This document shows, in pieces, positions 1 through 7,843 of a stretch of DNA of 33,528 nucleotides. Numbering within the stretch: the first letter of the stretch is position 1; every line of letters begins with the position of its first letter. The notes under the pieces were generated by a model. It did not search any database and had not been told where the DNA came from. It saw nothing but the letters and a program-made list of their open reading frames with translations. The stretch is from positions 82,774-116,301 of the forward strand of contig DANP01000016.1 in assembly GCA_002499905.1 (NCBI GenBank), read 5' to 3'. The position numbers and the translations under genes were made by a program. This stretch comes from Methanolinea sp. UBA277 (lineage in GTDB: Archaea; Halobacteriota; Methanomicrobia; Methanomicrobiales; Methanospirillaceae).

Positions 1-590
1 GTCGATCGGGCATCATTATCACCAAATTTTCACCCCCCCTCTGCGAGATCAGCCTCATATCGGCCTTCTTTTGACCTTCATCCGAAAAAACATAATAATA
101 TATGTCGAAAGGAAACGGATTCCATTTCTGTGCGACTATGAGGCTCAATATTTTCCGACCCCCCAACACGTTTCCATGATTCCCCTAAATGAGAAATGTG
201 AATTCCGAACTCAATAAAACCTGGATAGGATCAGGAACTCGAAGCTCCAGGGCTTCTCATGATGGTGCGAGGGTACTTCCGGCGGCAGGTACGAACTCTT
301 CTGGAGCAGAAATCTCTGTGCCGGGAATGACCGGAGAGGCCTCATGACGGTGTCCATCATGTGAAGAGATTATCCGGACCTGTTCTGATGGAATCATCCC
401 GGTGAGGAGATTATCCGGACCTGTTCTGATGGAATCATCCCGGTGATGGAGATCCGATCAACTTTCCCTTGTTGTCAGGACTGATTTGCACGATGGAGAT
501 CCATCATTATCCTCTTACAGGGTCTCATCTATTGTGGAGATTCCCATTCACCGAAACGGAAAAGCTGGACGTCCTGTATCTCCGATCTCC
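1..590. other. Non-coding stretch upstream of xerA
   Basis: No convincing reading frame lies here on either strand; the open frame from 469 runs over the xerA gene and has no protein-like composition. The stretch is mixed in base composition and contains the 41-bp tandem duplication listed separately. It leads directly into the dif-like inverted repeat at 591. Confidence 0.6.
361..446. repeat. Two-copy tandem duplication, 41-bp period
   Basis: The 40 bases at 366-405 recur exactly at 407-446. They start GAGATTATCCGGACC and end ATCATCCCGGTGA. The 41-bp period also matches partly just upstream of the first copy (361-364 against 402-405). Exact identity implies a recent duplication. It lies about 150 bp upstream of the inverted repeat that precedes xerA. 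Confidence 0.9.
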
Positions 591-618
591 TTTGCGTAGA
601 ATGCTTGTTCTGCGCAAA
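591..618. other. dif: Putative dif/Xer recombination site (11-6-11 inverted repeat)
   Basis: The left arm TTTGCGTAGAA (591-601) and right arm TTCTGCGCAAA (608-618) are inverted repeats with one mismatch at the seventh arm position, separated by the 6-base centre TGCTTG. Two 11-bp arms around a 6-bp spacer is the classic layout of dif sites bound by Xer recombinases. A complete Xer-type recombinase gene begins 33 bases downstream. The layout is seen directly; the function is inferred. It could instead be an operator for xerA, because its right arm abuts the likely TATA box. Confidence 0.6.
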
Positions 619-629
619 ACTTTAATTAT
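614..629 (+). promoter_or_regulatory. Probable archaeal promoter of xerA (BRE plus TATA)
   Basis: GCAAAAC followed by TTTAATTAT resembles a purine-rich BRE next to a TATA box centred near 625. This is about 26 bases before the xerA ATG, the spacing expected for a leaderless or nearly leaderless archaeal transcript. The BRE part overlaps the right arm of the inverted repeat at 591-618. Confidence 0.5.
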
Positions 630-650
630 CGGGAGAAATAAGAATAGAGC

Positions 651-1607
651 ATGGAGGCGGGCTTTTTTTCCGAATGGCTCGGACGGTACCGCCATTACCT
701 GCGAATGCGCAATTATTCACCCCGGACCATCCAGAGCTACGAGCAGGTGGTCCGCCATTTTGCCTACTATGTCTGGCTCCGCCGTACTGCCGATCCCGAG
801 AAGCTGATGGTCTACTGGGAGGACTTCTCCAGGGCCCGCCTGGATACCGGGGTCGATGTGAACCCGGTCATGATCACGGATTACCTCACCTTTCTCTCAT
901 CGAGGAAGACCTACAAACCAAAGACCATCCACCGCATCATTTCCACCATGAGCTCCTTCTATCGCTTTCTCTACTCACAGGGGGTGATCTCCTCCAATCC
1001 TATGTCAGGGGTGGAGCGGCCCAAGATCAAGGATCAGGAGCTCCGCTACCTCAAGCACAGCCAGGTGCTCAGGCTGATCGACTCGATCGCTGACCCCCGG
1101 GACCGGCTGATCGTCCGGACCATCTATGCCACGGGGGTCCGGGTCTCCGAGCTCTGCGCCATGAACATCGAGGATATCGATTTTGAGGATGAGACCATCC
1201 GGGTTCGGGGGAAGGGAGGCAAGATCCGCATTGTGTTCGTCGACCGGGAGACTCTCGAGGATATGTCCCGGTTCATTGGCAACCGGATCGCGGGCCCCCT
1301 CTTCCTCGGCCAGCAGGGTCACCATATCTCCCCCCGTTCGGTACAGCATATATTCAGGCAGTATGCCCCCGCCGGTATCACCCCGCACAAGATCCGGCAC
1401 AGTTATGCGAGCGAACTCTACCGCAGGTCAAAGAACCTCCGGGTGGTGCAGGAGAACCTCGGACACACCTCGATTAAAACCACCGAGATCTACCTGCACA
1501 CCGATCTCGACGAGCGGAAACGGGTCTACCAGGAGTTCTTCCCACTGGCCGAGGAGAATAACCATCCGGCTGAAGCCCAGAAAAAGAAGGAGCAGGAACG
1601 GGAATAG
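651..1607 (+). CDS. xerA: XerA-type tyrosine recombinase
   Basis: This 318-residue site-specific recombinase has the length and layout of archaeal XerA. A SAM-like core-binding domain covers about residues 5-100, followed by the catalytic domain. All expected active-site residues are visible: R164 in ATGVRVSEL, K188 in RGKGGK, H246 and R249 in HKIRHSYASEL, H272 in LGHTSIKTTEIY, and the nucleophile Y281. The family resolves chromosome dimers at dif; integrases share the fold. The start is ATG 651 because an in-frame TAG lies at 645-647. A likely TATA box 26 bases upstream suggests a leaderless message. The C-terminal tail is charged and lysine/glutamate-rich. The dif-like inverted repeat just upstream supports a chromosomal XerA role over a phage integrase. 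The gene stands alone, with long non-coding DNA on both sides. Confidence 0.93.
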   Translation: MEAGFFSEWLGRYRHYLRMRNYSPRTIQSYEQVVRHFAYYVWLRRTADPEKLMVYWEDFSRARLDTGVDVNPVMITDYLTFLSSRKTYKPKTIHRIISTMSSFYRFLYSQGVISSNPMSGVERPKIKDQELRYLKHSQVLRLIDSIADPRDRLIVRTIYATGVRVSELCAMNIEDIDFEDETIRVRGKGGKIRIVFVDRETLEDMSRFIGNRIAGPLFLGQQGHHISPRSVQHIFRQYAPAGITPHKIRHSYASELYRRSKNLRVVQENLGHTSIKTTEIYLHTDLDERKRVYQEFFPLAEENNHPAEAQKKKEQERE

Positions 1608-2378
1608 CCATAGAGGACGCTTTCATCTCTCTCCGGCGGAGTGATTTCTCGTTCTCGGAGTTCCGGTTGTGGATTGAGACAAGATATATCCTCGCCGTCC
1701 CTTCCGAATAAGAGGAATCCATCCGGAATGTGAGCTAACCTTCCTGGAGTACGGGTATCCTGCATCGACTCGGGGCACGATTTCCGGCTGACCGGCAGTC
1801 GTTTGGGAAAAAGGCATGCCCCCTTGATTCAGGCATACCGCCCGAAAACGGACCGCCCCTCCCGGAATACACGGCATGCCCTTCGATTCCAGGAACGGCC
1901 CGGGCCGTCTTTTCGACACCCCCATCTCTCGTTGAGGATGCTCCGGCACGGCAGGGAATGGGTGGTGTGAGAGATTCGTGATGCCGCCATTGTCCATGAC
2001 AGGGGATCTCCGGCCATATTATTTGAAAATAATACATCATAAAAAATAAATTTCTATTCTCCCCATTTTCAAAAAATATCAATAAATTTTCCCCATCCAT
2101 CTGATTATGAACCCCGCTGCCCCCGAAGTAATAAACCATATAATGCTATACACAAAAGGCGTTTCTTTTTTCATCAGTGTACTATCCTGCAACCTGAGAA
2201 CGGGGTCCACTATGGTTGTATCACCAGGCTAAAATATTCAGAAGGTGATGAAAACGGCGATAGGAAAAAGGTCAATTATCGCTTAATTGTAAAAAATAAC
2301 TGATCTCTATTGGTTTTAGCAATCCTGCGACTCTCCTGACCGGATGGTTTTCGAACATATTTTGAACCTCCTGAGAGT
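1608..2378. other. Intergenic stretch without a supported gene
   Basis: Open frames here on the minus strand lack protein-like composition. The left part (to about 1990) is GC-rich and the right part is very AT-rich. Small inverted repeats are visible: ATTATTT/AAATAAT at 2018-2033, and CAATTA/TAATTG around a 5-base loop at 2273-2289. A TATA-like CATATTTTG at 2357-2365 lies about 20 bases before the next gene. Nothing resembling a tRNA or an intact mobile element was seen. Confidence 0.55.
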
Positions 2379-3275
2379 ATGTTCAGATGCGTGAACGGGG
2401 AACTGATCATCCCGCCGGCATGGGAGGAACTCCGTGCCCTCCTCGCTGACCGGGATGCGGGTGTTGTGTACGTCATTGGCCCGACCGACTCAGGGAAGAG
2501 TACCCTCTGCCGGTTCCTGCTCGGGAAACTGGCAGGGCCGGAACCGGCCGCCTACCTTGATGCCGATACCGGGCAGTCCACGATCGGCCCGCCTGCCACG
2601 GTCGGCCTTGTATTCTGTGCAGGCAAACCGGCGCGGCTCATACAGACCTTTCTCCGGTTCGTCGGCTCCACCTCGCCCCAGGGGCACATGCTCCAGCAAC
2701 TGGTCAGCACCGCCCGGCTCCTTGATATCGCACGGGAGCAGGGGATCCGCCCGGTGATCATCGATTCACCGGGGTGGGTCGAGGGGCCGGTGGCCGAGGA
2801 GTTCCAGATCCGGATGATCGACCTCCTGCATCCCGACATCCTGGTGGCCATCCAGAAGGACAGCGAGCTTGACGGAATTCTGGCAAACTTCCGCTCGCGG
2901 ACCGGTATGACCATCAGATCGATTGCGCCATCCCCGCAGGTGCAGGTGCGGTCCCGGGCATGGCGGGCACGGTACAGGCAGGAACGCTTCCGGACCTACT
3001 TCTCTGGGAATATTACTATCGGGATTCCGCTTTCAGGGACAGGATTCCATGGGAGAATTCCGGACAGCTTCCGGAACGAGGACTGGGAGAACCTGCTGAT
3101 TGCCCTCTGCGACCAGGACATGTTCGTCGTCTCGCTTGCCATCGTCGAGAAGCTCGACCTGATCGAAGGGATCCTTCACATCCGTTCTCCCCCGGTCGAC
3201 CTCTCCCTGGTCGCCTCCGTCCAGGTAGGATCGATCCGGCTGGAACCGGGGGTGGAATTTCTTACGGATGAATAA
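2379..3275 (+). CDS. Clp1/Grc3-type polynucleotide 5'-hydroxyl kinase
   Basis: The 298-residue P-loop protein resembles the archaeal Clp1/Grc3 polynucleotide kinases, which phosphorylate 5'-OH ends of RNA or DNA with ATP. Walker A is GPTDSGKST (residues 34-42). It is followed by LDADTGQST (about 60-68), where family members carry the conserved D-x-D-x-GQ segment. The Walker-B-like IDSPGWVEG spans about residues 128-136, matching the Clp1 pattern of aspartate, proline and glycine-tryptophan. The C-terminal part (about 190-298) is the less conserved beta domain. The ATG at 2379 lies about 20 bases after a TATA-like CATATTTTG, so the message is probably almost leaderless. It is monocistronic and convergent with the small secreted-protein gene downstream. 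The substrate cannot be read from sequence. Confidence 0.82.
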   Translation: MFRCVNGELIIPPAWEELRALLADRDAGVVYVIGPTDSGKSTLCRFLLGKLAGPEPAAYLDADTGQSTIGPPATVGLVFCAGKPARLIQTFLRFVGSTSPQGHMLQQLVSTARLLDIAREQGIRPVIIDSPGWVEGPVAEEFQIRMIDLLHPDILVAIQKDSELDGILANFRSRTGMTIRSIAPSPQVQVRSRAWRARYRQERFRTYFSGNITIGIPLSGTGFHGRIPDSFRNEDWENLLIALCDQDMFVVSLAIVEKLDLIEGILHIRSPPVDLSLVASVQVGSIRLEPGVEFLTDE

Positions 3276-3407
3276 TCAAAATACCAAAGACGCTCCGGGG
3301 GCTCCGCCCTGCCGCTATGGCGCCGCCGGATGCGACAGGGACGTCTTAGAATCCTGGTGCTGGTTGGGGAAGCCAAGGTCTCATATGGAGGAAAAAAAGG
3401 AATATTC

Positions 3408-3908
3408 CTATTTCGGTATCGCGTGCGTTATCCCGGGAATGACATACGTATTGGCAAAGGTCTCCTGGTAGCCGTCCGGGAACCTGACCACGGCTATCTC
3501 CGGTGAGGCATCGACGGTCACGAACCGGGAGAACCAGTATCCCTTGATGGCCGCCTCGGCGCCCGAGAAGTCGAGGGCAGGGGTGGTGTAGGTGACTGCC
3601 GTCAGGGTATCGGTCACCGCGGCAAAGTCATCCACCTTCAGGGTGGTCATCCCGCTCTCCACCGAGGTAACCTGAACATCTTTTCCCGAATACTGTTCGA
3701 GCGCTTTCTCGAGCTCCATCTCCGGCTGGGCGATCCGCATGAAGACGGCCACCCGCTCGATCCAGGAGAGCGAGTAGTGCGCCGTGATATCCGCATCCCC
3801 GTCCGGGCTGATGGTGATATCGACGCTGTTCATGGTGAAGGCCGCAGCCGGGGCTGTCAGCAGCCCGGCGAGGAGCACCAGTCCGATCAACAGGGTACAT
3901 TTATTCAT
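3408..3908 (-). CDS. Small secreted protein of unknown function
   Basis: This is a 166-residue protein I do not recognise. An N-terminal signal peptide is clear: MNKC, then a hydrophobic run LLIGLVLLAGLLTAP, ending AAAF with a plausible cleavage after about residue 23. The mature part is acidic, rich in Thr, Ser and Val, and looks beta-stranded. There is no second membrane segment and no cysteine after the signal that would suggest further lipidation. A purine-rich GAGAGAGGGATG precedes the start. The gene is convergent with the kinase gene and divergent from the large operon starting at 4040, with 131 bases between the two starts that must hold both promoters. Probably an exported protein facing the cell exterior. 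Confidence 0.75.
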   Translation of the reverse strand: MNKCTLLIGLVLLAGLLTAPAAAFTMNSVDITISPDGDADITAHYSLSWIERVAVFMRIAQPEMELEKALEQYSGKDVQVTSVESGMTTLKVDDFAAVTDTLTAVTYTTPALDFSGAEAAIKGYWFSRFVTVDASPEIAVVRFPDGYQETFANTYVIPGITHAIPK

Positions 3909-4039
3909 CGTAGCATCCCTCTCTCATCCATTACCCGCTGAACGGGATCCCAGATAAAGCTAGTCACCGGGCAATTCACCGGGGAAGCGAACCTTCACCT
4001 CACAACCATTATCGGTTTGTCATCCTCACATTCCAGTAC

Positions 4040-4306
4040 ATGACCGAGCAGAAGAAGCAGCTGGCCATCGCCGTGCTCGTTACCTGGCTTCTTCTGGTGA
4101 TCTTCTTCATGATCCTTGCCCGGAACCTTAATCTCGAGATCTTCTTCGTGCTCTGGCTGATCGGCCTCCTGGTCATTGTCGAGCTGATCAGCCCGGCCTT
4201 TGTCCGGCCTTCCTACCTCCGCTACCTCAGGTACATCATCGCTGCCGGTGTGATTGTCTTTGGTGTCATTGTCGCCCAGAAAGTGATGGAGATCCTTGCC
4301 GCATGA
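4040..4306 (+). CDS. Small three-helix membrane protein, first gene of MoxR/DUF58 operon
   Basis: This 88-residue protein is made almost entirely of hydrophobic segments: about residues 8-27, 30-51 and 61-82. The segment AFVRPSYLRYLRY between the second and third helix is positively charged and probably cytoplasmic. No catalytic motif is visible and I cannot assign a family. Its TGA overlaps the next gene's ATG (ATGA at 4303-4306), so translation is coupled to the large membrane protein that follows. As the first gene of a seven-gene operon it probably supplies a small membrane subunit of the MoxR/DUF58 system. Confidence 0.8.
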   Translation: MTEQKKQLAIAVLVTWLLLVIFFMILARNLNLEIFFVLWLIGLLVIVELISPAFVRPSYLRYLRYIIAAGVIVFGVIVAQKVMEILAA

Positions 4307-5994
4307 ACCGGATGGCCGTGATCGGTGCTGCGCTGCTCTCCCTGGCCTTCCTGGCACTCCTCAGTCCCTTCATCCTGCACCCTGTCCTGTATACCTTCGA
4401 AAACGAATCATCAACACCATACCAGGCCAACCCGGCCGCCCTTGAGCAGCTCTCGCAGGAAAAATCGGCAGATCTGTCCGCCCTGATGCAGGACATCCTG
4501 GACGCACCGCAGCCTATCGTGCTCAACATCAAGATCAGGGATTTTGAGGAAGCGGAGCGGGCATTCGAGGAGTACAGGGAGCAGTCGCGTTCCTTCGATT
4601 CCCTGGTGGTTTCCCTTGAGCTCTCCGAGTCCGCGGTTGGCGATTTCCAGCGTGAGAACCGGAAGAACCTCGCCGCTCTCGAGCGGATGATCAACGAGAG
4701 CGCACAGTTTGACGAGATAAACCGCCTGGAGATCCGGTACCGTTCAGAGGACAATCCTACGCTCCTCTATTCGGTCATCTATGAAGGGGAAGCAGTCCAC
4801 CAGGCTCTCTCAAAGACCAGCGGGCAGTTCCGGGAGCGTGAACCGGACATCCTCGGGATCAGCCGGGAACTCGGCCTGAATGCCACTCGTTACCAGGAGG
4901 CGGTGGATACTCTCGAAGAGATCGTGGAGGCGGACCGCGTGCGCCAGGAGGAGCGGGCTGCCAGCCAGCCGGTGCTGAATCCTTCCACCCTCACCCTCTC
5001 TGTCTCCCCCCTCACCGGAACCTACGGGGATACCCTCCAGGTCACCGGCACCCACACCTTCATGAGGCTGACTGAGGTTGTTCTCATTCTTGACAGCCGG
5101 GACTGGAAGACGGTCCGGCCCGATGAAAACGGCATCTTCCGGACCACGCTTCCCATCGGCAGGATCCGTTCCGGCATCCACGTTCTGTTTGCCACGTCAG
5201 GCGATCTGTACTCAAACATCATGTCCTTCACCATCGGCCCGTCCGACACCACGCTCTCTCTGGAGTGCGATCCTGCCGGGAGCGAGGTTGCCTGCACGGG
5301 GAGCCTCTTCGCCGGCGAGGTGCCGGTGAAGAATGCCCCGGTCCGGATCCTGGTCGATGGCAGCGACCAGGTGCAGGCGGAAACAGCAGCAGACGGGACC
5401 TATGCAGCGGTGCTCACCCTGGCTGAAGGCGATCGTACCCTGCAGGCCGTCTTTGACGGCGAGGGGTATCCGCTCAACCCCTCGGAGAGCGTGATCCGGA
5501 CCGTGACCATCTCCCCGGTAACCCCGCTTCCCCTGGCGGTTCTGGTCGGCATCGGTTTCATGGGAATTGCCTCCCTGGGTGCGTTCTGGTATCTCCGCCG
5601 GCAGGCCCGGGCCCCGGTGACCAGACCGGCGGAAGAGGCTGAGGCGGACGCGGCACCAGCTCTCTCTGACCAGGAACCCCCGCTCCCCCTTCCGATCGAT
5701 GTCCTCATCAGCTACCAGGATCTCGTTGCCGCTGGAAAGGGGAGTGAGGCTGCCCATCTGCTCCACCGTTCGCTCATCGGCCGCCTCTTCCCAAGAATCA
5801 TCGATCCCTCCGCAAAGACTCCCCGTGAACTCCTGGCCCTGCTCATGGATTCATCTCCTGCCGTCCCCTTTCGCTCCTTTATCAACCGGTACGAGGAGGT
5901 CCGGTACGGAGGCCTCCCGATCAAGGCAAGGGATCCGCTGCTCTCCCACTGGAACGAGGTCCTGGCACTCCTGGAGGAGGGGTCCCATGCATAA
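4303..5994 (+). CDS. Large membrane protein: coiled coil, Ig-like domains, DUF4129-like C-terminus
   Basis: The 563-residue protein has an N-terminal membrane anchor (about residues 4-28). A long charged helical, coiled-coil-like region (about 45-215) follows, then two beta-sandwich, Ig-like segments (about 227-312 and 313-403). The second membrane helix lies at about 407-428 (PLAVLVGIGFMGIASLGAFW), followed by a cytosolic acidic linker and a C-terminal helical domain (about 465-563). That tail (FINRYEEVRYGG, then LLSHWNEVLALLE) resembles the DUF4129 tails found beside MoxR/DUF58 genes; this match is by eye. The predicted topology places the coiled coil and Ig-like domains outside the cell. 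The start overlaps the previous stop by 4 bases; the end overlaps the next gene by 8. Confidence 0.8.
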   Translation: MNRMAVIGAALLSLAFLALLSPFILHPVLYTFENESSTPYQANPAALEQLSQEKSADLSALMQDILDAPQPIVLNIKIRDFEEAERAFEEYREQSRSFDSLVVSLELSESAVGDFQRENRKNLAALERMINESAQFDEINRLEIRYRSEDNPTLLYSVIYEGEAVHQALSKTSGQFREREPDILGISRELGLNATRYQEAVDTLEEIVEADRVRQEERAASQPVLNPSTLTLSVSPLTGTYGDTLQVTGTHTFMRLTEVVLILDSRDWKTVRPDENGIFRTTLPIGRIRSGIHVLFATSGDLYSNIMSFTIGPSDTTLSLECDPAGSEVACTGSLFAGEVPVKNAPVRILVDGSDQVQAETAADGTYAAVLTLAEGDRTLQAVFDGEGYPLNPSESVIRTVTISPVTPLPLAVLVGIGFMGIASLGAFWYLRRQARAPVTRPAEEAEADAAPALSDQEPPLPLPIDVLISYQDLVAAGKGSEAAHLLHRSLIGRLFPRIIDPSAKTPRELLALLMDSSPAVPFRSFINRYEEVRYGGLPIKARDPLLSHWNEVLALLEEGSHA

Positions 5995-6886
5995 GATCCG
6001 TCTCGTCGCCGTCATCCTGGTGGTGATCGCCGCCATAGCGCTGGCCGCCCACTTCTCTACCACCGATCTCGAGTATTCCCGGTACAACTGGGAATGGACC
6101 GGCACCTCGGGGTTCTTCTCCCTGCTCGAGGAGCAGGGTGCCCGGGATATCACCGCGTACGCTGCTCTCTCCGGCAGCAACGACACCCTGCTGCTCATCA
6201 TCGCCCCCGATGCGCCCTATACCCCCGATGAGGTGAGTGCCCTCCGCTCGTTCCTTGACGGTGGGAACACGGTGTTCATCGCCGATGAAACCGGTGAGTC
6301 GAACGAGCTGCTTGCCGGCCTGGGGAGCACCATCTCCGTGATCTATGGGAACCTCTCGAGCGCGGACAGGGAGTACGCAGATCCGCGGTCGGTTATGGTG
6401 TATCCGAAGGGAGAGGACCCGATCACCGCCAACGTCTCGGCCCTGGTCCTCAACCGCCCGGCTGTGGTTTCCGGCGGGGATATCCTCCTCACTACCAGCC
6501 TCTTTTCCTGGGTGGACGCCAATGGGAATGGGCGGATTGACGGGGGCGAAGATCTCTCTTCCTTTGCGGTTCTTGCCCGGGAAGCGGTCGGGAATGGGAC
6601 GCTCTACGTGTTTTCCGACCCGAGCATCGTTGCCAACGGGATGCTGAACGCCCGGCTGACGGCCGATAACCGTCTCTTCATCGACCAGCTCCTCACGATC
6701 CGGGAGCATGTCCTGGTGGACCAGTCCCACTCCCTGACTGCCGGTGCGGATGCGGTGCTCAGCCTGGCGAACCGCGTGAAAAACACAATGGTTATAAAAA
6801 TTTCCCTGCTCATACTATCCATAACGACACTTGCTTTTGCCTGTTCCCGGAGATGGGGGGACGATCATGGACCAAAGAATCACTGA
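5987..6886 (+). CDS. DUF4350-like membrane protein
   Basis: The 299-residue protein has an N-terminal helix (about residues 4-21), an extracytoplasmic domain and a C-terminal helix (about 267-285, VIKISLLILSITTLAFA). The middle has the DUF4350 pattern: GTSGFFSLLEEQGA, then LLLIIAPDAPYTPDEVSALRSFL and GGNTVFIADE. This Rossmann-like, glutamine-amidotransferase-like fold is normally found next to MoxR and DUF58. The segment WVDANGNGRIDGGED (about 175-190) resembles a calcium-binding DxDxNGRID loop, an unusual detail. The start is ATG 5987, preceded by GGAGGAGG with good spacing and overlapping the previous stop; in-frame upstream sequence belongs to the other gene. It overlaps the moxR start by 20 bases. 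Confidence 0.82.
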   Translation: MHKIRLVAVILVVIAAIALAAHFSTTDLEYSRYNWEWTGTSGFFSLLEEQGARDITAYAALSGSNDTLLLIIAPDAPYTPDEVSALRSFLDGGNTVFIADETGESNELLAGLGSTISVIYGNLSSADREYADPRSVMVYPKGEDPITANVSALVLNRPAVVSGGDILLTTSLFSWVDANGNGRIDGGEDLSSFAVLAREAVGNGTLYVFSDPSIVANGMLNARLTADNRLFIDQLLTIREHVLVDQSHSLTAGADAVLSLANRVKNTMVIKISLLILSITTLAFACSRRWGDDHGPKNH

Positions 6887-7841
6887 TACGGAACGCTCTG
6901 CTATTTCCTCTGCCTACCGGCAGATACGCGACGAGGTCACCCGGTTCATCGTGGGAAACGAGGATCTCCTGGAGATCATCTTCATCGGCCTCCTCTCCGA
7001 GGGCCATGTGCTCGTCGAAGGGATTCCGGGCACGGCCAAGAGCACGCTCGTGAAGATCACCGCCCGCCTGCTCGGCTGCGATTTCCGGCGGGTCCAGTGC
7101 GCTGTCGACACCCAGCCGGCCGACATCATCGGGGTCCGGATCTGGGACCAGAACCGGCGGGAATTTGTCCTCCGGAAAGGTCCCATCTTCACCAATATCA
7201 TGCTGGTCGACGAGATCAACCGCCTCCCTCCCAAGAGCCAGAGCGCGTTCATCGAGTCCATGGGTGAACGGCAGGCCACCATTGACGGCACCACCATCCC
7301 CATCGAACGCCCCTACATCGCCATTGCCACCCAGAACCCCTTCGAGCGGGAGGGCACCTTCCCCCTGATCGAGGCCCAGAAGGACCGGTTCATGTTTTCC
7401 CACCGCTCACAGTTCCTCGGCGGAGACGATGAACTGGAGGTCATCCGGAGGGAGCACTCCGGCAGGCTCAACTGGGATGCCTACCTCCAGGGCCACTCCC
7501 CTGTCATCCACCGGGACAACCTCCTCCGCTTCATGGATTCGATCAAGAAGCTCCATGTCGAGGACCCGGTGCTCTCCTACATCCGCGACCTGGTGGTTGC
7601 CACCCGGGAGCACTCGGACGTGCAGCTCGGCGTCTCCGCCCGCGGTTCCATTGCGCTCGTCCGGGGGGCAAAGGTGCTCGCCGCCATCAGCGACCGGACC
7701 TACGTCATCCCTGACGACGTGAAGAAGCTGGCGCCGTCCGCCTTCCAGCACCGGCTCCTCCTCACCCGGGAGGCCGAGATCTCCGGCATCTCTCCCCGGC
7801 AGGTGGTGCAAGAGATCACCGATTCAGTCGAGGTGCCATAG
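6867..7841 (+). CDS. MoxR-family AAA+ ATPase
   Basis: This 324-residue MoxR ATPase is a chaperone-like AAA+ protein of the type that remodels or loads cofactors into partner proteins carrying von Willebrand factor A-like folds. Walker A is GIPGTAKST (residues 52-60), Walker B IMLVDEIN (111-118), and sensor 1 lies in IATQNP (153-158). GVSARGSIAL follows in the C-terminal lid. I chose ATG 6867, with a GGGGGG run a few bases upstream, over the in-frame ATG at 6831, which would lie deep in the preceding gene. It sits between the DUF4350-like gene and the DUF58 gene; MoxR-DUF58 pairing is one of the most conserved arrangements of the family, so the DUF58 protein is its likely partner. Confidence 0.95.
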   Translation: MDQRITDTERSAISSAYRQIRDEVTRFIVGNEDLLEIIFIGLLSEGHVLVEGIPGTAKSTLVKITARLLGCDFRRVQCAVDTQPADIIGVRIWDQNRREFVLRKGPIFTNIMLVDEINRLPPKSQSAFIESMGERQATIDGTTIPIERPYIAIATQNPFEREGTFPLIEAQKDRFMFSHRSQFLGGDDELEVIRREHSGRLNWDAYLQGHSPVIHRDNLLRFMDSIKKLHVEDPVLSYIRDLVVATREHSDVQLGVSARGSIALVRGAKVLAAISDRTYVIPDDVKKLAPSAFQHRLLLTREAEISGISPRQVVQEITDSVEVP

Positions 7842-7843
7842 GA

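Noticed and set aside
469..807. Plus-strand open frame overlapping the xerA start
   Set aside because: Shadow of xerA in another frame; its upstream half has no protein-like pattern and it crosses the dif-like repeat.
1813..1895. Short direct repeat GGCATGCCC with similar following bases, 60 bp apart (1813 and 1873)
   Set aside because: Only about 20 diverged bases match; too short to separate from chance in GC-rich DNA.
1735..2139. Minus-strand open frame in the gap after xerA
   Set aside because: Composition is not protein-like, there is no good ribosome site, and the frame spans both GC-rich and AT-rich non-coding DNA.
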